64,000 nucleotides of DNA from Lachnospiraceae bacterium (GTDB lineage: Bacteria; Bacillota; Clostridia; Lachnospirales; Lachnospiraceae). The position numbers and the translations under genes were made by a program. The notes under the pieces are model-generated. The model did no database searches, was not told the DNA's origin, and saw only the letters and a program-made list of their open reading frames with translations. Positions 16,976-27,526 of this stretch are shown here, one piece after another; the first letter of the stretch is position 1; each line of letters starts with the position of its first letter. Where the stretch lies: assembly GCA_910574865.1 (NCBI GenBank), contig CAJTDN010000008.1:1-64000 (forward strand). Reading direction: 5' to 3'.

Positions 16976-19822
16976 TTAGTTTTTCTTCAATGCCGCCGCA
17001 ATATACTTGCCCGTGTAAGATTTTTTATTTTTTATAATTTCCTCCGGCGTGCCTCTCGCCACCACCGTGCCACCCTTGTCGCCCCCTTCGGGGCCAATGT
17101 CGATGATATAGTCCGCGCACTTTATCACGTCCAGGTTATGCTCGATGACGATGACCGTGTTTCCCTCGTCGGCCAGGCGGCGCAAGATTTCCGTCAGCTT
17201 ATGCACGTCCGCGAAATGCAGGCCGGTCGTCGGTTCGTCCAGGATGTAGACCGTTTTCCCCGTGCTCCGCTTGCTTAGCTCCGTCGCCAGCTTGATCCGC
17301 TGCGCCTCGCCGCCGGACAGCTCGGTGGACGGCTGCCCCAGCTTGACATAGGACAAACCTACGTCATAAAGCGTCTGCATCTTTCTCTGGATACTGGGAA
17401 CGTTTTCGAAAAACGTCACGGCCTCTTCTACCGTCATGTCCAGTACGTCGAAAATATTTTTCCCCTTGTAATGCACGTCCAACGTTTCCCGATTATACCG
17501 CTTCCCGCCACAAACCTCGCACGGCACGTACACGTCCGGCAAAAAGTGCATCTCGATTTTGATGATGCCGTCCCCCGAACAGGCCTCGCACCGCCCGCCC
17601 TTGACATTGAAGCTGAAACGCCCCTTCTTGTACCCTTTCGCCTTGGCCTCGGGGGTGGCTGCGAACAAGTCCCGAATCAAATCGAACACGCCCGTATACG
17701 TCGCCGGATTGGACCGCGGCGTGCGCCCGATTGGGGACTGGTCGATGTCAATCACCTTGTCCAGCAAATCCATGCCCTCCACCCTCCTATGTTTTCCGGG
17801 AATCGTGCGGGCGCGGTTCAATTCCTTCGCCAGCCTTTTGTAGAGAATCTCGTTCACGAGGGAACTTTTGCCGGAACCTGACACGCCGGTCACGCACGTC
17901 ATCACGCCCAGGGGGAATTCCACGTCGATGTTTTTCAGGTTGTTCTCCTGCGCACCCACCACTTTCAACCAGCCAGCCGGCTCCTTCCGGGCGGCCGGAA
18001 CCGGTATCTTTTTGCGCCCGCTCAAATAATCCCCGGTAATGGACTCCTTGCAGGCCATGATTTCCTCCGCCGTGCCGACGGCCACCACCTCGCCGCCATG
18101 GGAACCCGCCCCCGGCCCGATGTCGACGATACAGTCGGCCTCCAACATGGTGTCTTCGTCATGCTCCACCACGATCAAGGAATTCCCCAAGTCCCGTAAA
18201 CGTTTCAACGTCGCCAGCAGCTTGTCGTTGTCCCGCTGGTGCAGCCCGATGCTTGGCTCGTCCAAAATGTAGGCCACCCCCACCAGGCCGGATCCAATCT
18301 GCGTCGCCAACCGAATCCGCTGCGCCTCGCCGCCGGACAAGGAACCGGTCGCCCGCGCCAGCGTCAGGTAATCCAGTCCCACGTCCATCAAGAAACGGAT
18401 GCGCGCCCGGATTTCTTTCAATATCTGGTCACCAATCAAATGTTGTGTCTTGGAAAGTTCCAGTTCCTGCATAAACCGCTGCAGCTTGTCAATCGACAAA
18501 TCCGTGACCTCCGCAATATTTTTCCCACCCACGGTCACTGCCAATGCTCCCGCTTTCAAACGCTGGCCCTTGCAGGCCGAACAAGGGGTGATGTTCATGA
18601 ACGTCTCGTATTCTGCCTTACTCGCCTCCGAGTGCGTCTCCCGGTAACGCCGATCCACGTTGGCAAGCAGGCCTTCGAATGTCACGTCATAAACGCCCTC
18701 GCCCCGCTGTCCCTTATAATGCACCTTCACGGACTTCCCCTGCGTGCCGTGAATCAACACGTCATGGATTTTCTGCGGATACTGCTCGAACGGGGTGTCC
18801 AAGTCGAACCCGTACTCCTCACACAAAGCAACCAAAATCGCGTTGGTAAAACTACCCTTGTCCGAGCAGGACTGCCAGCCCATGACGGCGATGGCTCCCT
18901 CGTTGATGGACAAGGAAGGATCCGGTATTATCAGTTCCTCCGAAAACTCCATCTTGAATCCCAATCCGAAACAAGAAGGACATGCACCAAACGGATTGTT
19001 GAAGGAAAAGCTGCGCGGCTCGATTTCTTCCACGCTGATGCCGCAGTCCGGGCAGGAAAAGCTCTGGCTGAAATTCAACGGCTCCCCGCCGACGACGTCC
19101 ACCACCAAAAGCCCTTCCGCCAAGTTCAGGACACTTTCGATGGAATCCGTCAAACGCCGCTCCACCCCCGGACGGATAATCAGACGGTCCACGATGATTT
19201 CGACCGTGTGCCGGATGTTTTTCTCTAACGTGATTTCCTCCGACAATTCGTAGAGGCTACCGTCAATCCTGACACGCACGTAACCGCTCCTCTTAGCCCG
19301 CTCCAACAGTTTGGCGTGCGTCCCCTTCTTTCCCCGCACCACCGGCGCAAGCAGCTGGACGCGGGTATTCTCCGGCAGTTCCATAATCTGGTCGGTCATC
19401 TCGTCCACGGATTGTTTCTTAATCTCCTTCCCGCACTTCGGACAGTGTGGGATGCCCACCCTCGCGTACAAGAGCCGGAAATAGTCATAAATCTCCGTCA
19501 CCGTGCCCACGGTGGAACGCGGGTTGTGGTTGGTCGATTTCTGGTCAATGGAAATAGCAGGGGACAAGCCCTCGATGCTCTCCACGTCGGGCTTCTCCAT
19601 CTGCCCCAAGAACTGCCTCGCGTAAGAGGAAAGCGACTCCATGTACCTGCGCTGCCCCTCCGCGTAAATCGTGTCAAATGCCAACGAGGACTTTCCCGAC
19701 CCGCTCAAGCCGGTCAGCACGACCAGCTCGTTGCGGGGAATATCCACGTCAATGTTCTTCAAGTTGTTTTCATTCGCGCCACGGATTCGGATATACTGCC
19801 GCGCGTCCATCTTCGTACCCAT
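16976..19822 (-). CDS. uvrA: Excinuclease ABC subunit A
   Basis: About 948 residues from ATG 19822, which has AAGGAG 10 bases upstream (the frame is open to 19861). Two ABC ATPase modules are present: Walker [14 protein letters not shown] near the N terminus and [13 protein letters not shown] near residue 640, each with its own LSGGEAQRI signature. Zinc modules include CPKCG, CPDCG, CSACKG and CEACSGDG...CEVCGG. UvrA finds bulky lesions with UvrB in nucleotide excision repair. It follows uvrB in the same direction (115-base gap), so the SOS site upstream of uvrB may control both. Confidence 0.97.
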   Translation of the reverse strand: MGTKMDARQYIRIRGANENNLKNIDVDIPRNELVVLTGLSGSGKSSLAFDTIYAEGQRRYMESLSSYARQFLGQMEKPDVESIEGLSPAISIDQKSTNHNPRSTVGTVTEIYDYFRLLYARVGIPHCPKCGKEIKKQSVDEMTDQIMELPENTRVQLLAPVVRGKKGTHAKLLERAKRSGYVRVRIDGSLYELSEEITLEKNIRHTVEIIVDRLIIRPGVERRLTDSIESVLNLAEGLLVVDVVGGEPLNFSQSFSCPDCGISVEEIEPRSFSFNNPFGACPSCFGLGFKMEFSEELIIPDPSLSINEGAIAVMGWQSCSDKGSFTNAILVALCEEYGFDLDTPFEQYPQKIHDVLIHGTQGKSVKVHYKGQRGEGVYDVTFEGLLANVDRRYRETHSEASKAEYETFMNITPCSACKGQRLKAGALAVTVGGKNIAEVTDLSIDKLQRFMQELELSKTQHLIGDQILKEIRARIRFLMDVGLDYLTLARATGSLSGGEAQRIRLATQIGSGLVGVAYILDEPSIGLHQRDNDKLLATLKRLRDLGNSLIVVEHDEDTMLEADCIVDIGPGAGSHGGEVVAVGTAEEIMACKESITGDYLSGRKKIPVPAARKEPAGWLKVVGAQENNLKNIDVEFPLGVMTCVTGVSGSGKSSLVNEILYKRLAKELNRARTIPGKHRRVEGMDLLDKVIDIDQSPIGRTPRSNPATYTGVFDLIRDLFAATPEAKAKGYKKGRFSFNVKGGRCEACSGDGIIKIEMHFLPDVYVPCEVCGGKRYNRETLDVHYKGKNIFDVLDMTVEEAVTFFENVPSIQRKMQTLYDVGLSYVKLGQPSTELSGGEAQRIKLATELSKRSTGKTVYILDEPTTGLHFADVHKLTEILRRLADEGNTVIVIEHNLDVIKCADYIIDIGPEGGDKGGTVVARGTPEEIIKNKKSYTGKYIAAALKKN

Positions 19823-19937
19823 TGTCTCGTATCTCCTTTGTTTCTTGTTGACGTTCCTCAATCCGGCTTACACCAAGCTACGGCCTCAACATGCCGTCAA
19901 CGTCTAAATTATCATGCCCACCAGCTTGGCGGCTTAT

Positions 19938-21923
19938 TTATTCAAGGTCGTTCAAATACTTCTTCACTTCAACCAGCTTGTCACGCAACTCCGCCGCCGC
20001 CTCAAAGTTCAGTTCCGCCGCCGCCTTCTTCATCCTCTTCGTCAATTCTTTCGCCGTCTTTTCCAATTCCTCGCGGCTCATCGACTCCAAGTCCTTCTCC
20101 AACCGCATCTCTTCCGCGTCCACCTTCTTGGAAATGCTGATGAGGTCGCGCACCGCCTTCTTGATTGTCTGCGGCGTGATGCCGTGCTCCTCGTTATACC
20201 GCATCTGGATCTTGCGCCGCCGCTCGGTCTCATCCATGGCCTTCTGCATCGAATCCGTCATCGTGTCGGCATACATGATGACGTGTCCGTCCACATTACG
20301 CGCGGCCCGCCCTATCGTCTGGATTAACGAAGTTTCCGAACGCAGGAACCCCTCCTTGTCCGCGTCGAGGATGGCAATCAAGGTAATCTCCGGGATGTCC
20401 AGGCCCTCGCGCAGCAAGTTGATGCCCACCAGCACGTCAAACACGTCCATCCGCATGTCCCGGATGATTTCCGTCCGCTCCAACGTGTCGATGTCGGAAT
20501 GGAGGTACTTTACCCGGATGCCGACCTCGCGCATGTAGTCGGTCAAGTCCTCCGCCATCCGCTTCGTCAGGGTCGTCACCAGAATCTTGTTCTTCTTTTC
20601 GATTTCCTTCCGCACCTCGCCAATCAGGTCGTCCACCTGCCCCTCCACCGGCCGCACCTCCACCTGCGGATCCAAAAGGCCGGTCGGACGGATTACCTGC
20701 TCGGTTCTAAAAAGCTCGTGCTCCGCCTCGTACTTGCCCGGGGTCGCCGAGACGAACAAGGCCTGGTTAATCTTACTCTCGAATTCTTCAAAATTCAAAG
20801 GGCGGTTGTCCTTCGCCGACGGCAGGCGGAACCCGTAATCCACCAGCGTCGACTTGCGCGACTGGTCGCCGTTGTACATGCCGCCCACCTGCGGAATCGT
20901 CATGTGGGACTCGTCAATCATCAAAATGAAGTCATCCGGGAAATAATCTATCAGCGTATACGGTGCCTGCCCCGGGGCCAGCCCCGCCAGGTGCCTGGAA
21001 TAATTCTCGATACCCGAGCAAAAGCCGGTCTCCTTGAGCATCTCGATGTCAAAGTTCGTCCGCTCGGCGATGCGCTGCGCCTCCAAAAGCTTGTCCTCCC
21101 GCTTGAACTCTTTCACGCGCGAATCCAGCTCCTCCTCGATGGCCACGATGGCCCGCTTCATGTTCTCCTTGTCCACCACGTAATGGGAGGCCGGGAAAAT
21201 GGCGGCATGCTTCAGTTCGTCCCTGACCTCGCCGGTGAGGACGTCAATCTTCGTGATACGGTCAATCTCGTCCCCAAAAAACTCGACGCGTATTGCCGTG
21301 TCCTCCATGTCGGCCGGAATGACCTCCAGTACGTCGCCGCGCACCCGAAACGTCCCACGATGAAAGTCCATGTCGTTGCGGTCATACTGGATGTCCACCA
21401 GCCTCCGCATCAATTCGTCCCTGTCCTTCTGCATCCCCGGACGCAAGGAAATCACCATGCTCTGGTAATCGACCGGGCTGCCCAGGCCATAGATGCAGGA
21501 CACGCTGGCCACGATGACGACGTCACGCCGCTCGGTCAGGGCCATCGTGGCCGACAAGCGCAGCTTGTCAATCTCGTCATTGATGGAAGAGTCCTTGGCA
21601 ATATAAGTGTCGGACGAAGGAACGTAAGCCTCCGGCTGGTAATAATCATAATAGGAAACAAAATACTCCACCGCGTTATTCGGAAAAAACTCCTTGAACT
21701 CGCCGTATAACTGCGCCGCCAAGGTCTTGTTGTGGGCAAGCACCAGGGTCGGCTTGTTCAACTGCTGGATGATGTTCGCCATCGTGAAAGTCTTGCCGGA
21801 ACCCGTGACGCCGAGAAGCGTCTGGAACTGGTTGCCCTCCTTGAACCCCTTGACCAGGGCCTCGATGGCCTGCGGCTGGTCGCCGGTGGGCACATATTCC
21901 GATATTAATTCAAAATGATCCAT
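19938..21923 (-). CDS. uvrB: Excinuclease ABC subunit B
   Basis: A 661-residue helicase-like damage verifier. Visible are Walker [15 protein letters not shown] (about 38-51), the beta-hairpin [18 protein letters not shown], the [14 protein letters not shown] box, QTIGRAARN and a C-terminal UVR motif (about 620-655) for UvrC contact. Length is normal for the family. GGGGG lies 7 bases before the ATG. Upstream at 22042-22053 there is a LexA-type operator. The gene order uvrB-uvrA is typical of Firmicutes. Confidence 0.97.
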   Translation of the reverse strand: MDHFELISEYVPTGDQPQAIEALVKGFKEGNQFQTLLGVTGSGKTFTMANIIQQLNKPTLVLAHNKTLAAQLYGEFKEFFPNNAVEYFVSYYDYYQPEAYVPSSDTYIAKDSSINDEIDKLRLSATMALTERRDVVIVASVSCIYGLGSPVDYQSMVISLRPGMQKDRDELMRRLVDIQYDRNDMDFHRGTFRVRGDVLEVIPADMEDTAIRVEFFGDEIDRITKIDVLTGEVRDELKHAAIFPASHYVVDKENMKRAIVAIEEELDSRVKEFKREDKLLEAQRIAERTNFDIEMLKETGFCSGIENYSRHLAGLAPGQAPYTLIDYFPDDFILMIDESHMTIPQVGGMYNGDQSRKSTLVDYGFRLPSAKDNRPLNFEEFESKINQALFVSATPGKYEAEHELFRTEQVIRPTGLLDPQVEVRPVEGQVDDLIGEVRKEIEKKNKILVTTLTKRMAEDLTDYMREVGIRVKYLHSDIDTLERTEIIRDMRMDVFDVLVGINLLREGLDIPEITLIAILDADKEGFLRSETSLIQTIGRAARNVDGHVIMYADTMTDSMQKAMDETERRRKIQMRYNEEHGITPQTIKKAVRDLISISKKVDAEEMRLEKDLESMSREELEKTAKELTKRMKKAAAELNFEAAAELRDKLVEVKKYLNDLE

Positions 21924-22041
21924 CTGGGAACCCCCATTCTATTCCAAATGACAGTTTGCCCGGACAAACCTCTTAATATAGGCAAACATTCGTTTCTCCG
22001 ACTATATTATCACATATCCCACTATAAAGCAACCATTTTTT

Positions 22042-22053
22042 GAACATACGTTC
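22042..22053. promoter_or_regulatory. LexA (SOS) operator upstream of uvrB
   Basis: GAACATACGTTC is an exact match to the Gram-positive LexA/DinR core GAAC-N4-GTTC. It lies about 120 bases upstream of the uvrB start, just before a candidate minus-strand promoter (TTGCTT, 17 bases, TAATAT). DNA damage induction of uvrBA through LexA is well established in Firmicutes; the exact promoter here is not resolved. Confidence 0.75.
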
Positions 22054-22084
22054 TTCTCGCGTCAAAACGTCGCTTTTCAACACT

Positions 22085-22155
22085 CGGCCAATCACCACGC
22101 TGATTGGCCGGGATAATGCACGTAAATTATAACGGGCAGCCTCATGGCTGCCCGT
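22085..22155 (-). terminator. Two stem-loops ending the kinase operon
   Basis: Two perfect or near-perfect stems follow the stop of the DegV-fusion kinase on the minus strand: 22132-22155 (ACGGGCAGCC, loop TCAT, GGCTGCCCGT, followed by TATAATTT) and 22085-22110 (CGGCCAATCA/TGATTGGCCG). They separate the kinase operon from the uvrB promoter region. U-tracts are weak, so termination strength is uncertain. Confidence 0.5.
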
Positions 22156-22181
22156 CATGGCACGTCATTTACAAACCACCC

Positions 22182-24875
22182 TTACACGTCCGTTTTCGAC
22201 ATCTGTGAAAAGGAAATGACCGCCTCATTTTTTTTCATGAACAATAACCCGAACGACCTCGGGCCGCAATTACTGGCAATCGCGGAAGAGGCCTTCTGCA
22301 GGTAAACCCGTTCAAACGGGCAGTACTGCCGCACCAGGTTCTGGATGTAGAGAAGGCTTTTCTCGTCCATACCCGCGTACGTGATAAACAACACGCGCTT
22401 GTCGATGTTCCCCGCGTCCCGAAGCACCGATCGGACATAACTTTTCGCCACATGTGCAAAATTTCCCATCCTCATGCCGGCGACCGCCATCTTGCTCTTG
22501 CGCAACTCGATGACGGGATGCAACAATAATGATTCGCAAAGGACGTGTATCCTTTTGGATATCCTTCCCGACTGGCACATCATTTGCGTGTTGTCTATGA
22601 TAAACGCAGAAGAAATATAATTCCTCAACCTTTTCACGTTTCTCACGACATCCGCCTTCGAGGCATGATGTTCCACCATGGAAGCGGCGTATAACACTAT
22701 CAGCCCCATGCTGCTGGAAAGGTGCCCGGAATCCAGCACCGTGACGTTCTCAAACGACTTTGCCGCCTCCAGGGCATTATAATATCCCTGGCTGGCATAT
22801 TTTGCCATCGTAATATGTATCACGTTCTGCGACTCAGTCAGCTTTTCCGCGAAAAACCTTTCATAATCTTCCACGTCGGGCGGCTGCGAACAGCCAGTTT
22901 GCCCTTCCGACATGTGGAACAGCAATTCGTCCGCGCTCAGCTCCACCTCGTCCAAAAACCGTCCCTGTTCCGTACGGACATAATATGGGCAAACGGAGAT
23001 GCCAAACTCTTGCCTCAAGGATTCTGGAAGGTCGCACACGCTGTCCGTCGTAACCACGAGCGACAACCTCTGCGTCTGCTCGAAAATCAGGATATCCTTT
23101 CCAATCTCGAACTGCTCGGTTTCCTCACTCAACTTCACCAATTCCTTTGGCAGGACACTCAGCACGGCCGCCTCAAGCAACGCCCCGCTGACCGGCTTCG
23201 CCAGGTAGCCGCTGAATCCCTCTTTCCGATAAAGGAGCTGGTTGTCGCTTCCCGCGTTTGCGGTCAGCGCGATTACGGGCACGTCCTGGCACAATCCCAC
23301 CGGCTGCGTGCGTAATGCGTGAAGGCACTGTATCCCGTCCATCTCCGGCATCAGGTGATCCATCAGGATAACGTCATAATGTTGTTCCTGCGTCAGTTCC
23401 AGGCACTCGGCGCCACTCGATGCCGTGTCTATTTGAATCTTCGTCTCGGCGAGCAGCTTGCGCACCACCATCAGGTTCATGTCATTGTCATCCACCACCA
23501 GTATGTGGGCATCCGGCGCCTCAAAGCTTTGTCTATATTGCTCCTTGTCATGGCTCCTGACGCGGGAAGCCAACGTAAACGTCCCAAGTTCCCTTTCATC
23601 AACGATGTCCTGCTCCAACATGACGATGAACTGCGACCCCTTGGTATAGACGCTATTGATGCTGATTTCCCCTTCCATCAGTTCCACCAGCTGTTGAACG
23701 ATGCTAAGCCCCAGCCCGGTGCCTTCGATATGGCGGTTCTTCTCCTCGTCCACCCTCTTGAACGCGTTAAAGATGTAAGGGATGTTTTCCTTTTTCACCC
23801 CCAGCCCGGTATCCTCCACGGTATACCAGACGCGCACCTTGTTAAGCGTCAGGCGTTCGCAACGGACAGAAAGGGTGACGGATCCCTCGCTCGTGTATTT
23901 CACGGCATTGTTCAACAAATTAATCAAAATCTGCTTGATGCGTACCTCGTCGCCACAAAGCATGCTTGGAATCGAAGAGTCCACGTGCAGCTTGAATTCC
24001 AGTCCCTTCTGCTTCGCCTTAATCCATATCATGTTGACGATTTCCGAAAAAAAGCTCCCCGTCTCGTAGGAAACATTGACGATTTCCATTTTCCCCGACT
24101 CAATCTTGGACAAATCCAAAATGTCATTAATCAACGTAAGCAGCATTTTGCTGGCACCCTGGATGTTCCTCGCGTTCTCGGCAACTTCCTCTGGAATGTC
24201 ACCCCGCAGGATGATTTCGTTTAGACCGATAATCGTGTTGATGGGCGTGCGAATTTCATGGCTCATGCTGGAAAAGAAATGGTTCTCCGCCTTGTTCAAT
24301 TCCTCGATTTCCCTTTTCTGACGCTTCGTGATTTCGTTTTCCTCTTCATACATCCGATTCAAAAACATAAGTATTATGCTGGTCAAAAATCCCACCATGA
24401 TGACGGAAATTGCCGAGGTAAGAAAAGACTGTTCCGGAGTCTTCGCCGCGGCCAATTCCGGATAATAAAGGGCAATCCAATAACAAACCAGCGTCTCCAC
24501 CGCACAGAGCAGGAAAAACACGTATTTCCGCTTTCCCTCCAAGGTAATGCTGATATAGATGAAACAGAGCACGAACCACTCGGGCATCCCGCTATAAAAT
24601 CCACCCGCCGTGAAAAAAGTTTCCGGGAATAGCAGGAGAAGCAAAACCACGATGGCGGTGGCTCCCGTATTGATACATTCTTTTTGAATGCTGACTTTCA
24701 CGATGAATGCCATGATAACGAGGCTCACCAGTAACAAGCACAAATTTAATACGCTCTTGCCCATGGGCATCGTGCATATCAACGCAATCATGCAAATGCT
24801 CGTAATCAGGCGAAACAAACGCTCCCGCAAACTGATTTTATGATTCGAGATGATTTCAAACCATTTTTCTAACAC
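22182..24875 (-). CDS. Hybrid histidine kinase-receiver fused to a DegV domain
   Basis: About 897 residues from a GTG at 24875 (GGGAGG 9 bases upstream; an in-frame TTG lies at 24899). Order: about six membrane helices (20-172), HisKA with His206 in SHEIRTPINTI, HATPase (307-424; NNAVKYT, DTGLG, GTGLGLS), receiver with Asp506 (ILMDHLMPEMDG) and Lys560, then a full DegV/EDD domain (605-889). DegV landmarks: TTDSVCDLP, GCSQPPDVEDY, VLDSGHLSSSMGL, CQSGRIS, HPVIELRKSKMAVAG and CGPRSFGLLF. Stand-alone DegV/FakB proteins bind a fatty acid. Here the SSxLSGT-type stretch and the conserved His (Asn869 instead) are altered, so the ligand may differ. No DNA-binding output is present. Last gene of a three-gene operon. 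Confidence 0.9.
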   Translation of the reverse strand: MLEKWFEIISNHKISLRERLFRLITSICMIALICTMPMGKSVLNLCLLLVSLVIMAFIVKVSIQKECINTGATAIVVLLLLLFPETFFTAGGFYSGMPEWFVLCFIYISITLEGKRKYVFFLLCAVETLVCYWIALYYPELAAAKTPEQSFLTSAISVIMVGFLTSIILMFLNRMYEEENEITKRQKREIEELNKAENHFFSSMSHEIRTPINTIIGLNEIILRGDIPEEVAENARNIQGASKMLLTLINDILDLSKIESGKMEIVNVSYETGSFFSEIVNMIWIKAKQKGLEFKLHVDSSIPSMLCGDEVRIKQILINLLNNAVKYTSEGSVTLSVRCERLTLNKVRVWYTVEDTGLGVKKENIPYIFNAFKRVDEEKNRHIEGTGLGLSIVQQLVELMEGEISINSVYTKGSQFIVMLEQDIVDERELGTFTLASRVRSHDKEQYRQSFEAPDAHILVVDDNDMNLMVVRKLLAETKIQIDTASSGAECLELTQEQHYDVILMDHLMPEMDGIQCLHALRTQPVGLCQDVPVIALTANAGSDNQLLYRKEGFSGYLAKPVSGALLEAAVLSVLPKELVKLSEETEQFEIGKDILIFEQTQRLSLVVTTDSVCDLPESLRQEFGISVCPYYVRTEQGRFLDEVELSADELLFHMSEGQTGCSQPPDVEDYERFFAEKLTESQNVIHITMAKYASQGYYNALEAAKSFENVTVLDSGHLSSSMGLIVLYAASMVEHHASKADVVRNVKRLRNYISSAFIIDNTQMMCQSGRISKRIHVLCESLLLHPVIELRKSKMAVAGMRMGNFAHVAKSYVRSVLRDAGNIDKRVLFITYAGMDEKSLLYIQNLVRQYCPFERVYLQKASSAIASNCGPRSFGLLFMKKNEAVISFSQMSKTDV

Positions 24876-24931
24876 ACGATGTATCCTCCCTTCACTCAAA
24901 ACTTAAACATTCTCAAAATCATTATAAAAGC

Positions 24932-27526
24932 CTACAATGCGGCAATGCTCTCACATACTTCCTCGTACGACCGCAACAACGCGGGATGGTTCCGCCGGAC
25001 ATATTCCACGTCCCCGCTCTTCCCCGCCTGCTCCAATGCCTTTGCCTGCTCAGAAAGCCGCTCAGCCCCAATGGTCAGCGACGTGCTCTTTAAGGCATGA
25101 ACCTTGATTGCGTAATCCGTCCAATTTTCCGCCTCGTACAAGGCAACAATTTCCGCTTTCTTTTCCGCGCCCTGGGAATGGAACGTCTGCAACATCTCCA
25201 AATAAAAGTCTTCCTCCCCACAACAATAATCCAGACCCATCTTCACGTTGATTCCGACCTGTACGAGCGACGCGTACGGCAAAGAGGATTCCGCAACCGG
25301 TTCCGCCCCTCCAGGTTCAGGCACGTTCAAAGTCACAAGGGCTTCCTGCCGGCCATCCCCATCCTCTGGTGCTTTTGCATCAAGTGGGGAACCCCCGCCT
25401 TCTGGCGCTTTTGCATCAAGTGGGGAACCCTTGCCTTCTGGTGCTTCAGTAGCAACCTCGCGCCCCATACCATACCGTATGCAATGGCCGGGCAAGACCC
25501 TGCGCAACACCCTCTCCAAAACGGCACGATCTATTGGTTTCGGTACAAATTCCGTAAATCCCTCGTTCTTAAACATTTCCCTCGCCCCGCTGATCGTGTT
25601 GGCAGTCAAGGCGATTATCGGCGAGTCCTGATATGCCCCATTATTAATTTCACGGATACGTTTCAGCGTTTGCACACCATCAAAGCCTGGCATCATGTGA
25701 TCCAGAAAAACGATGTCATACGTGATGTCCGCACACCGTTCCACCGCCGCCTTCCCATTAAGGCAAGTGTCCACCTGCATCCCATAACTGCCCAGGACTC
25801 CCTTGGCGACCACGAGGTTCATTTCCTCATCGTCAACCACCAAGACGCGGACTCCCACGCAGGAAAACGGCTTGCGCCCCGCGGCCTGTGCTTCTTCGAA
25901 ACCATTTTCCCTTACCTCCCCGTTTAACAAGTTCACGACCGAAAGGGCAAAAAACGGCTTGCGAATCACGAGCAGCCTGCTGTCCTCGTCCAGTATGAAA
26001 TTCTGATCCGCGATTACCACCACCTGGAGCGTGTTTGCCAACTCCTCATAATAGGAGCGCTTCTCTTCATACTGGGCTTGCGCGATAAACACATGGGTAA
26101 GTTGGTAAGTGCGTTGCAATTTGAGCAACCCTTCGAAATTGTGAGCCTGGTATCCCTCAAGCCCGAGTCCCTCCACCAGGTGCAAAATCAACTTGTCATA
26201 ATATTCCCGAACCTCGTCACCGCTATATTTCTCAGGCCTGAAATAGCACGCGATGCAAAGCCGCTCCGGGTCGGAAACGGCCATGCTTGGCATGTCATCC
26301 GCCACGCCCTGGGGAATGATGATATGGGCATGCAATCCTTGTTGTTCTTCGCTCTCGAAACGAATGAACCCGCCCATGGCGTGAAGGAGCCCCCGCGCAA
26401 TGGGAAGACCGAGTCCCAGCCCGCCCGCAAACCGGCTGCTGCCGGAATCCGCCTGGTAAAAATCGTCGTACATCTGCAAAAGTTGGGAATCCGTCATGCC
26501 GATGCCGGTATCATGGATGTCAATGACCAGGTTGATTCCATAATCCTCCCGCCGGAATTCAATACAGACGTTTATCCCGCCCTCTTCCGTAAACTTAATG
26601 GAATTCTCCAGCAAGATTTTAAGTACGTGGGAAATCTTTTCCGCGTCCCCGATAAGTACTGCCGGGATCTCCGGATTAATGTCAAACACCATTTCCAGTT
26701 GAGACTTGCCACTCTGCAACGCCGTCGTGGCAATCACGTCATTGAGCACCGAGGTAATCATGTACTCTTCCTTGACCGGGGTCAGCGTTCCCTCCACTAT
26801 TTCCGTGTAGTCAAGCATATTGCTAATCTGGCTGGACAAACGCTTGCCCGCCATCTGTATGGACTGCAGGTCGGCCCGGATTTCAGGGGAAATGTCCTTT
26901 TCCAACACGACCTCGCTGATTCCAAGCACCATGTTTATGGGAGTACGAAGCTCATGGGAAACGTTTGACAAAAAAACGGCATTCTGCCGCCCGGCCGTTT
27001 CCAACTGCACGAACGCGTCGGTGAATGTCTCCCTTGCCTCCTGCCTCTTGCCAATCTTGTACCTCGTAATCTGGGTCGCGCCCGCCACCGCCACTATGCC
27101 GAGTACCAAGTGTACCATGTCTTCTCTCTCCATGGTATGGGTGATGGTATGCAGGCACAAGAAATGATACAAAAGCCCAAACACGTACAAGGCGGCTGTC
27201 ATGTACAACAGCCGCTTTCGATCCAACACGGAAAGTACAATTAGAATGATACAGGCCACGATGGCCATGTCATAAAGGCTGATCCTATGTACGCCAAAGA
27301 AAAAAAACTCGCCCATCAACAATCCGGCACATATATTCTCATAAAGCACTTCGGAACCAATCCTCGTGATATGAACCATCCACACGACGAAACAACCGAT
27401 AAAAATCAGCGGAACCATCCATGATTCCCACGACATGGCTATCGTAATCAAAATCAACAGGGCACTAAACACGCTGACGACGCTGGCAAAAAGCAAATAC
27501 ATGCCCGTACGCCTTTCCTCGTTCAT
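24932..27526 (-). CDS. Hybrid sensor histidine kinase with receiver and HPt domains
   Basis: An 864-residue membrane kinase: about six N-terminal helices (10-150), HisKA with His191 (NVSHELRTPINMVLG), HATPase (about 293-405; DTGIGM, GGLGLGLPI), a degenerate receiver-like segment (about 420-540), a true receiver (559-680, phospho-acceptor Asp609 in IVFLDHMMPGFDG), a Pro/Gly linker with two 11-residue repeats, and a C-terminal HPt domain with His810 (VHALKSTS). This is a complete His-Asp-His phosphorelay in one chain. Its ATG overlaps the stop of the lone receiver gene (4 bases), and the DegV-fusion kinase follows after about 56 bases. The signal is unknown; the sensor region has no recognisable extracellular ligand domain. 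Confidence 0.93.
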   Translation of the reverse strand: MNEERRTGMYLLFASVVSVFSALLILITIAMSWESWMVPLIFIGCFVVWMVHITRIGSEVLYENICAGLLMGEFFFFGVHRISLYDMAIVACIILIVLSVLDRKRLLYMTAALYVFGLLYHFLCLHTITHTMEREDMVHLVLGIVAVAGATQITRYKIGKRQEARETFTDAFVQLETAGRQNAVFLSNVSHELRTPINMVLGISEVVLEKDISPEIRADLQSIQMAGKRLSSQISNMLDYTEIVEGTLTPVKEEYMITSVLNDVIATTALQSGKSQLEMVFDINPEIPAVLIGDAEKISHVLKILLENSIKFTEEGGINVCIEFRREDYGINLVIDIHDTGIGMTDSQLLQMYDDFYQADSGSSRFAGGLGLGLPIARGLLHAMGGFIRFESEEQQGLHAHIIIPQGVADDMPSMAVSDPERLCIACYFRPEKYSGDEVREYYDKLILHLVEGLGLEGYQAHNFEGLLKLQRTYQLTHVFIAQAQYEEKRSYYEELANTLQVVVIADQNFILDEDSRLLVIRKPFFALSVVNLLNGEVRENGFEEAQAAGRKPFSCVGVRVLVVDDEEMNLVVAKGVLGSYGMQVDTCLNGKAAVERCADITYDIVFLDHMMPGFDGVQTLKRIREINNGAYQDSPIIALTANTISGAREMFKNEGFTEFVPKPIDRAVLERVLRRVLPGHCIRYGMGREVATEAPEGKGSPLDAKAPEGGGSPLDAKAPEDGDGRQEALVTLNVPEPGGAEPVAESSLPYASLVQVGINVKMGLDYCCGEEDFYLEMLQTFHSQGAEKKAEIVALYEAENWTDYAIKVHALKSTSLTIGAERLSEQAKALEQAGKSGDVEYVRRNHPALLRSYEEVCESIAAL
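25364..25441 (-). repeat. 33-bp tandem repeat in the receiver-HPt linker
   Basis: Two near-identical 33-base units plus a partial third encode GSPLDAKAPEG-like 11-mers between the receiver and HPt domains of the upstream hybrid kinase (residues about 696-721). A repeat of this kind is prone to copy-number change and would alter the reach of the HPt domain. Confidence 0.8.

Noticed and set aside
20499-21710. A 403-residue plus-strand frame opposite uvrB
   Set aside because: Shadow of uvrB with shadow-type composition; no start signal.
21973-22158. Minus-strand 61-residue frame between the kinase operon and uvrB
   Set aside because: It runs across two terminator stems and the LexA box, with no ribosome site; better explained as regulatory DNA.
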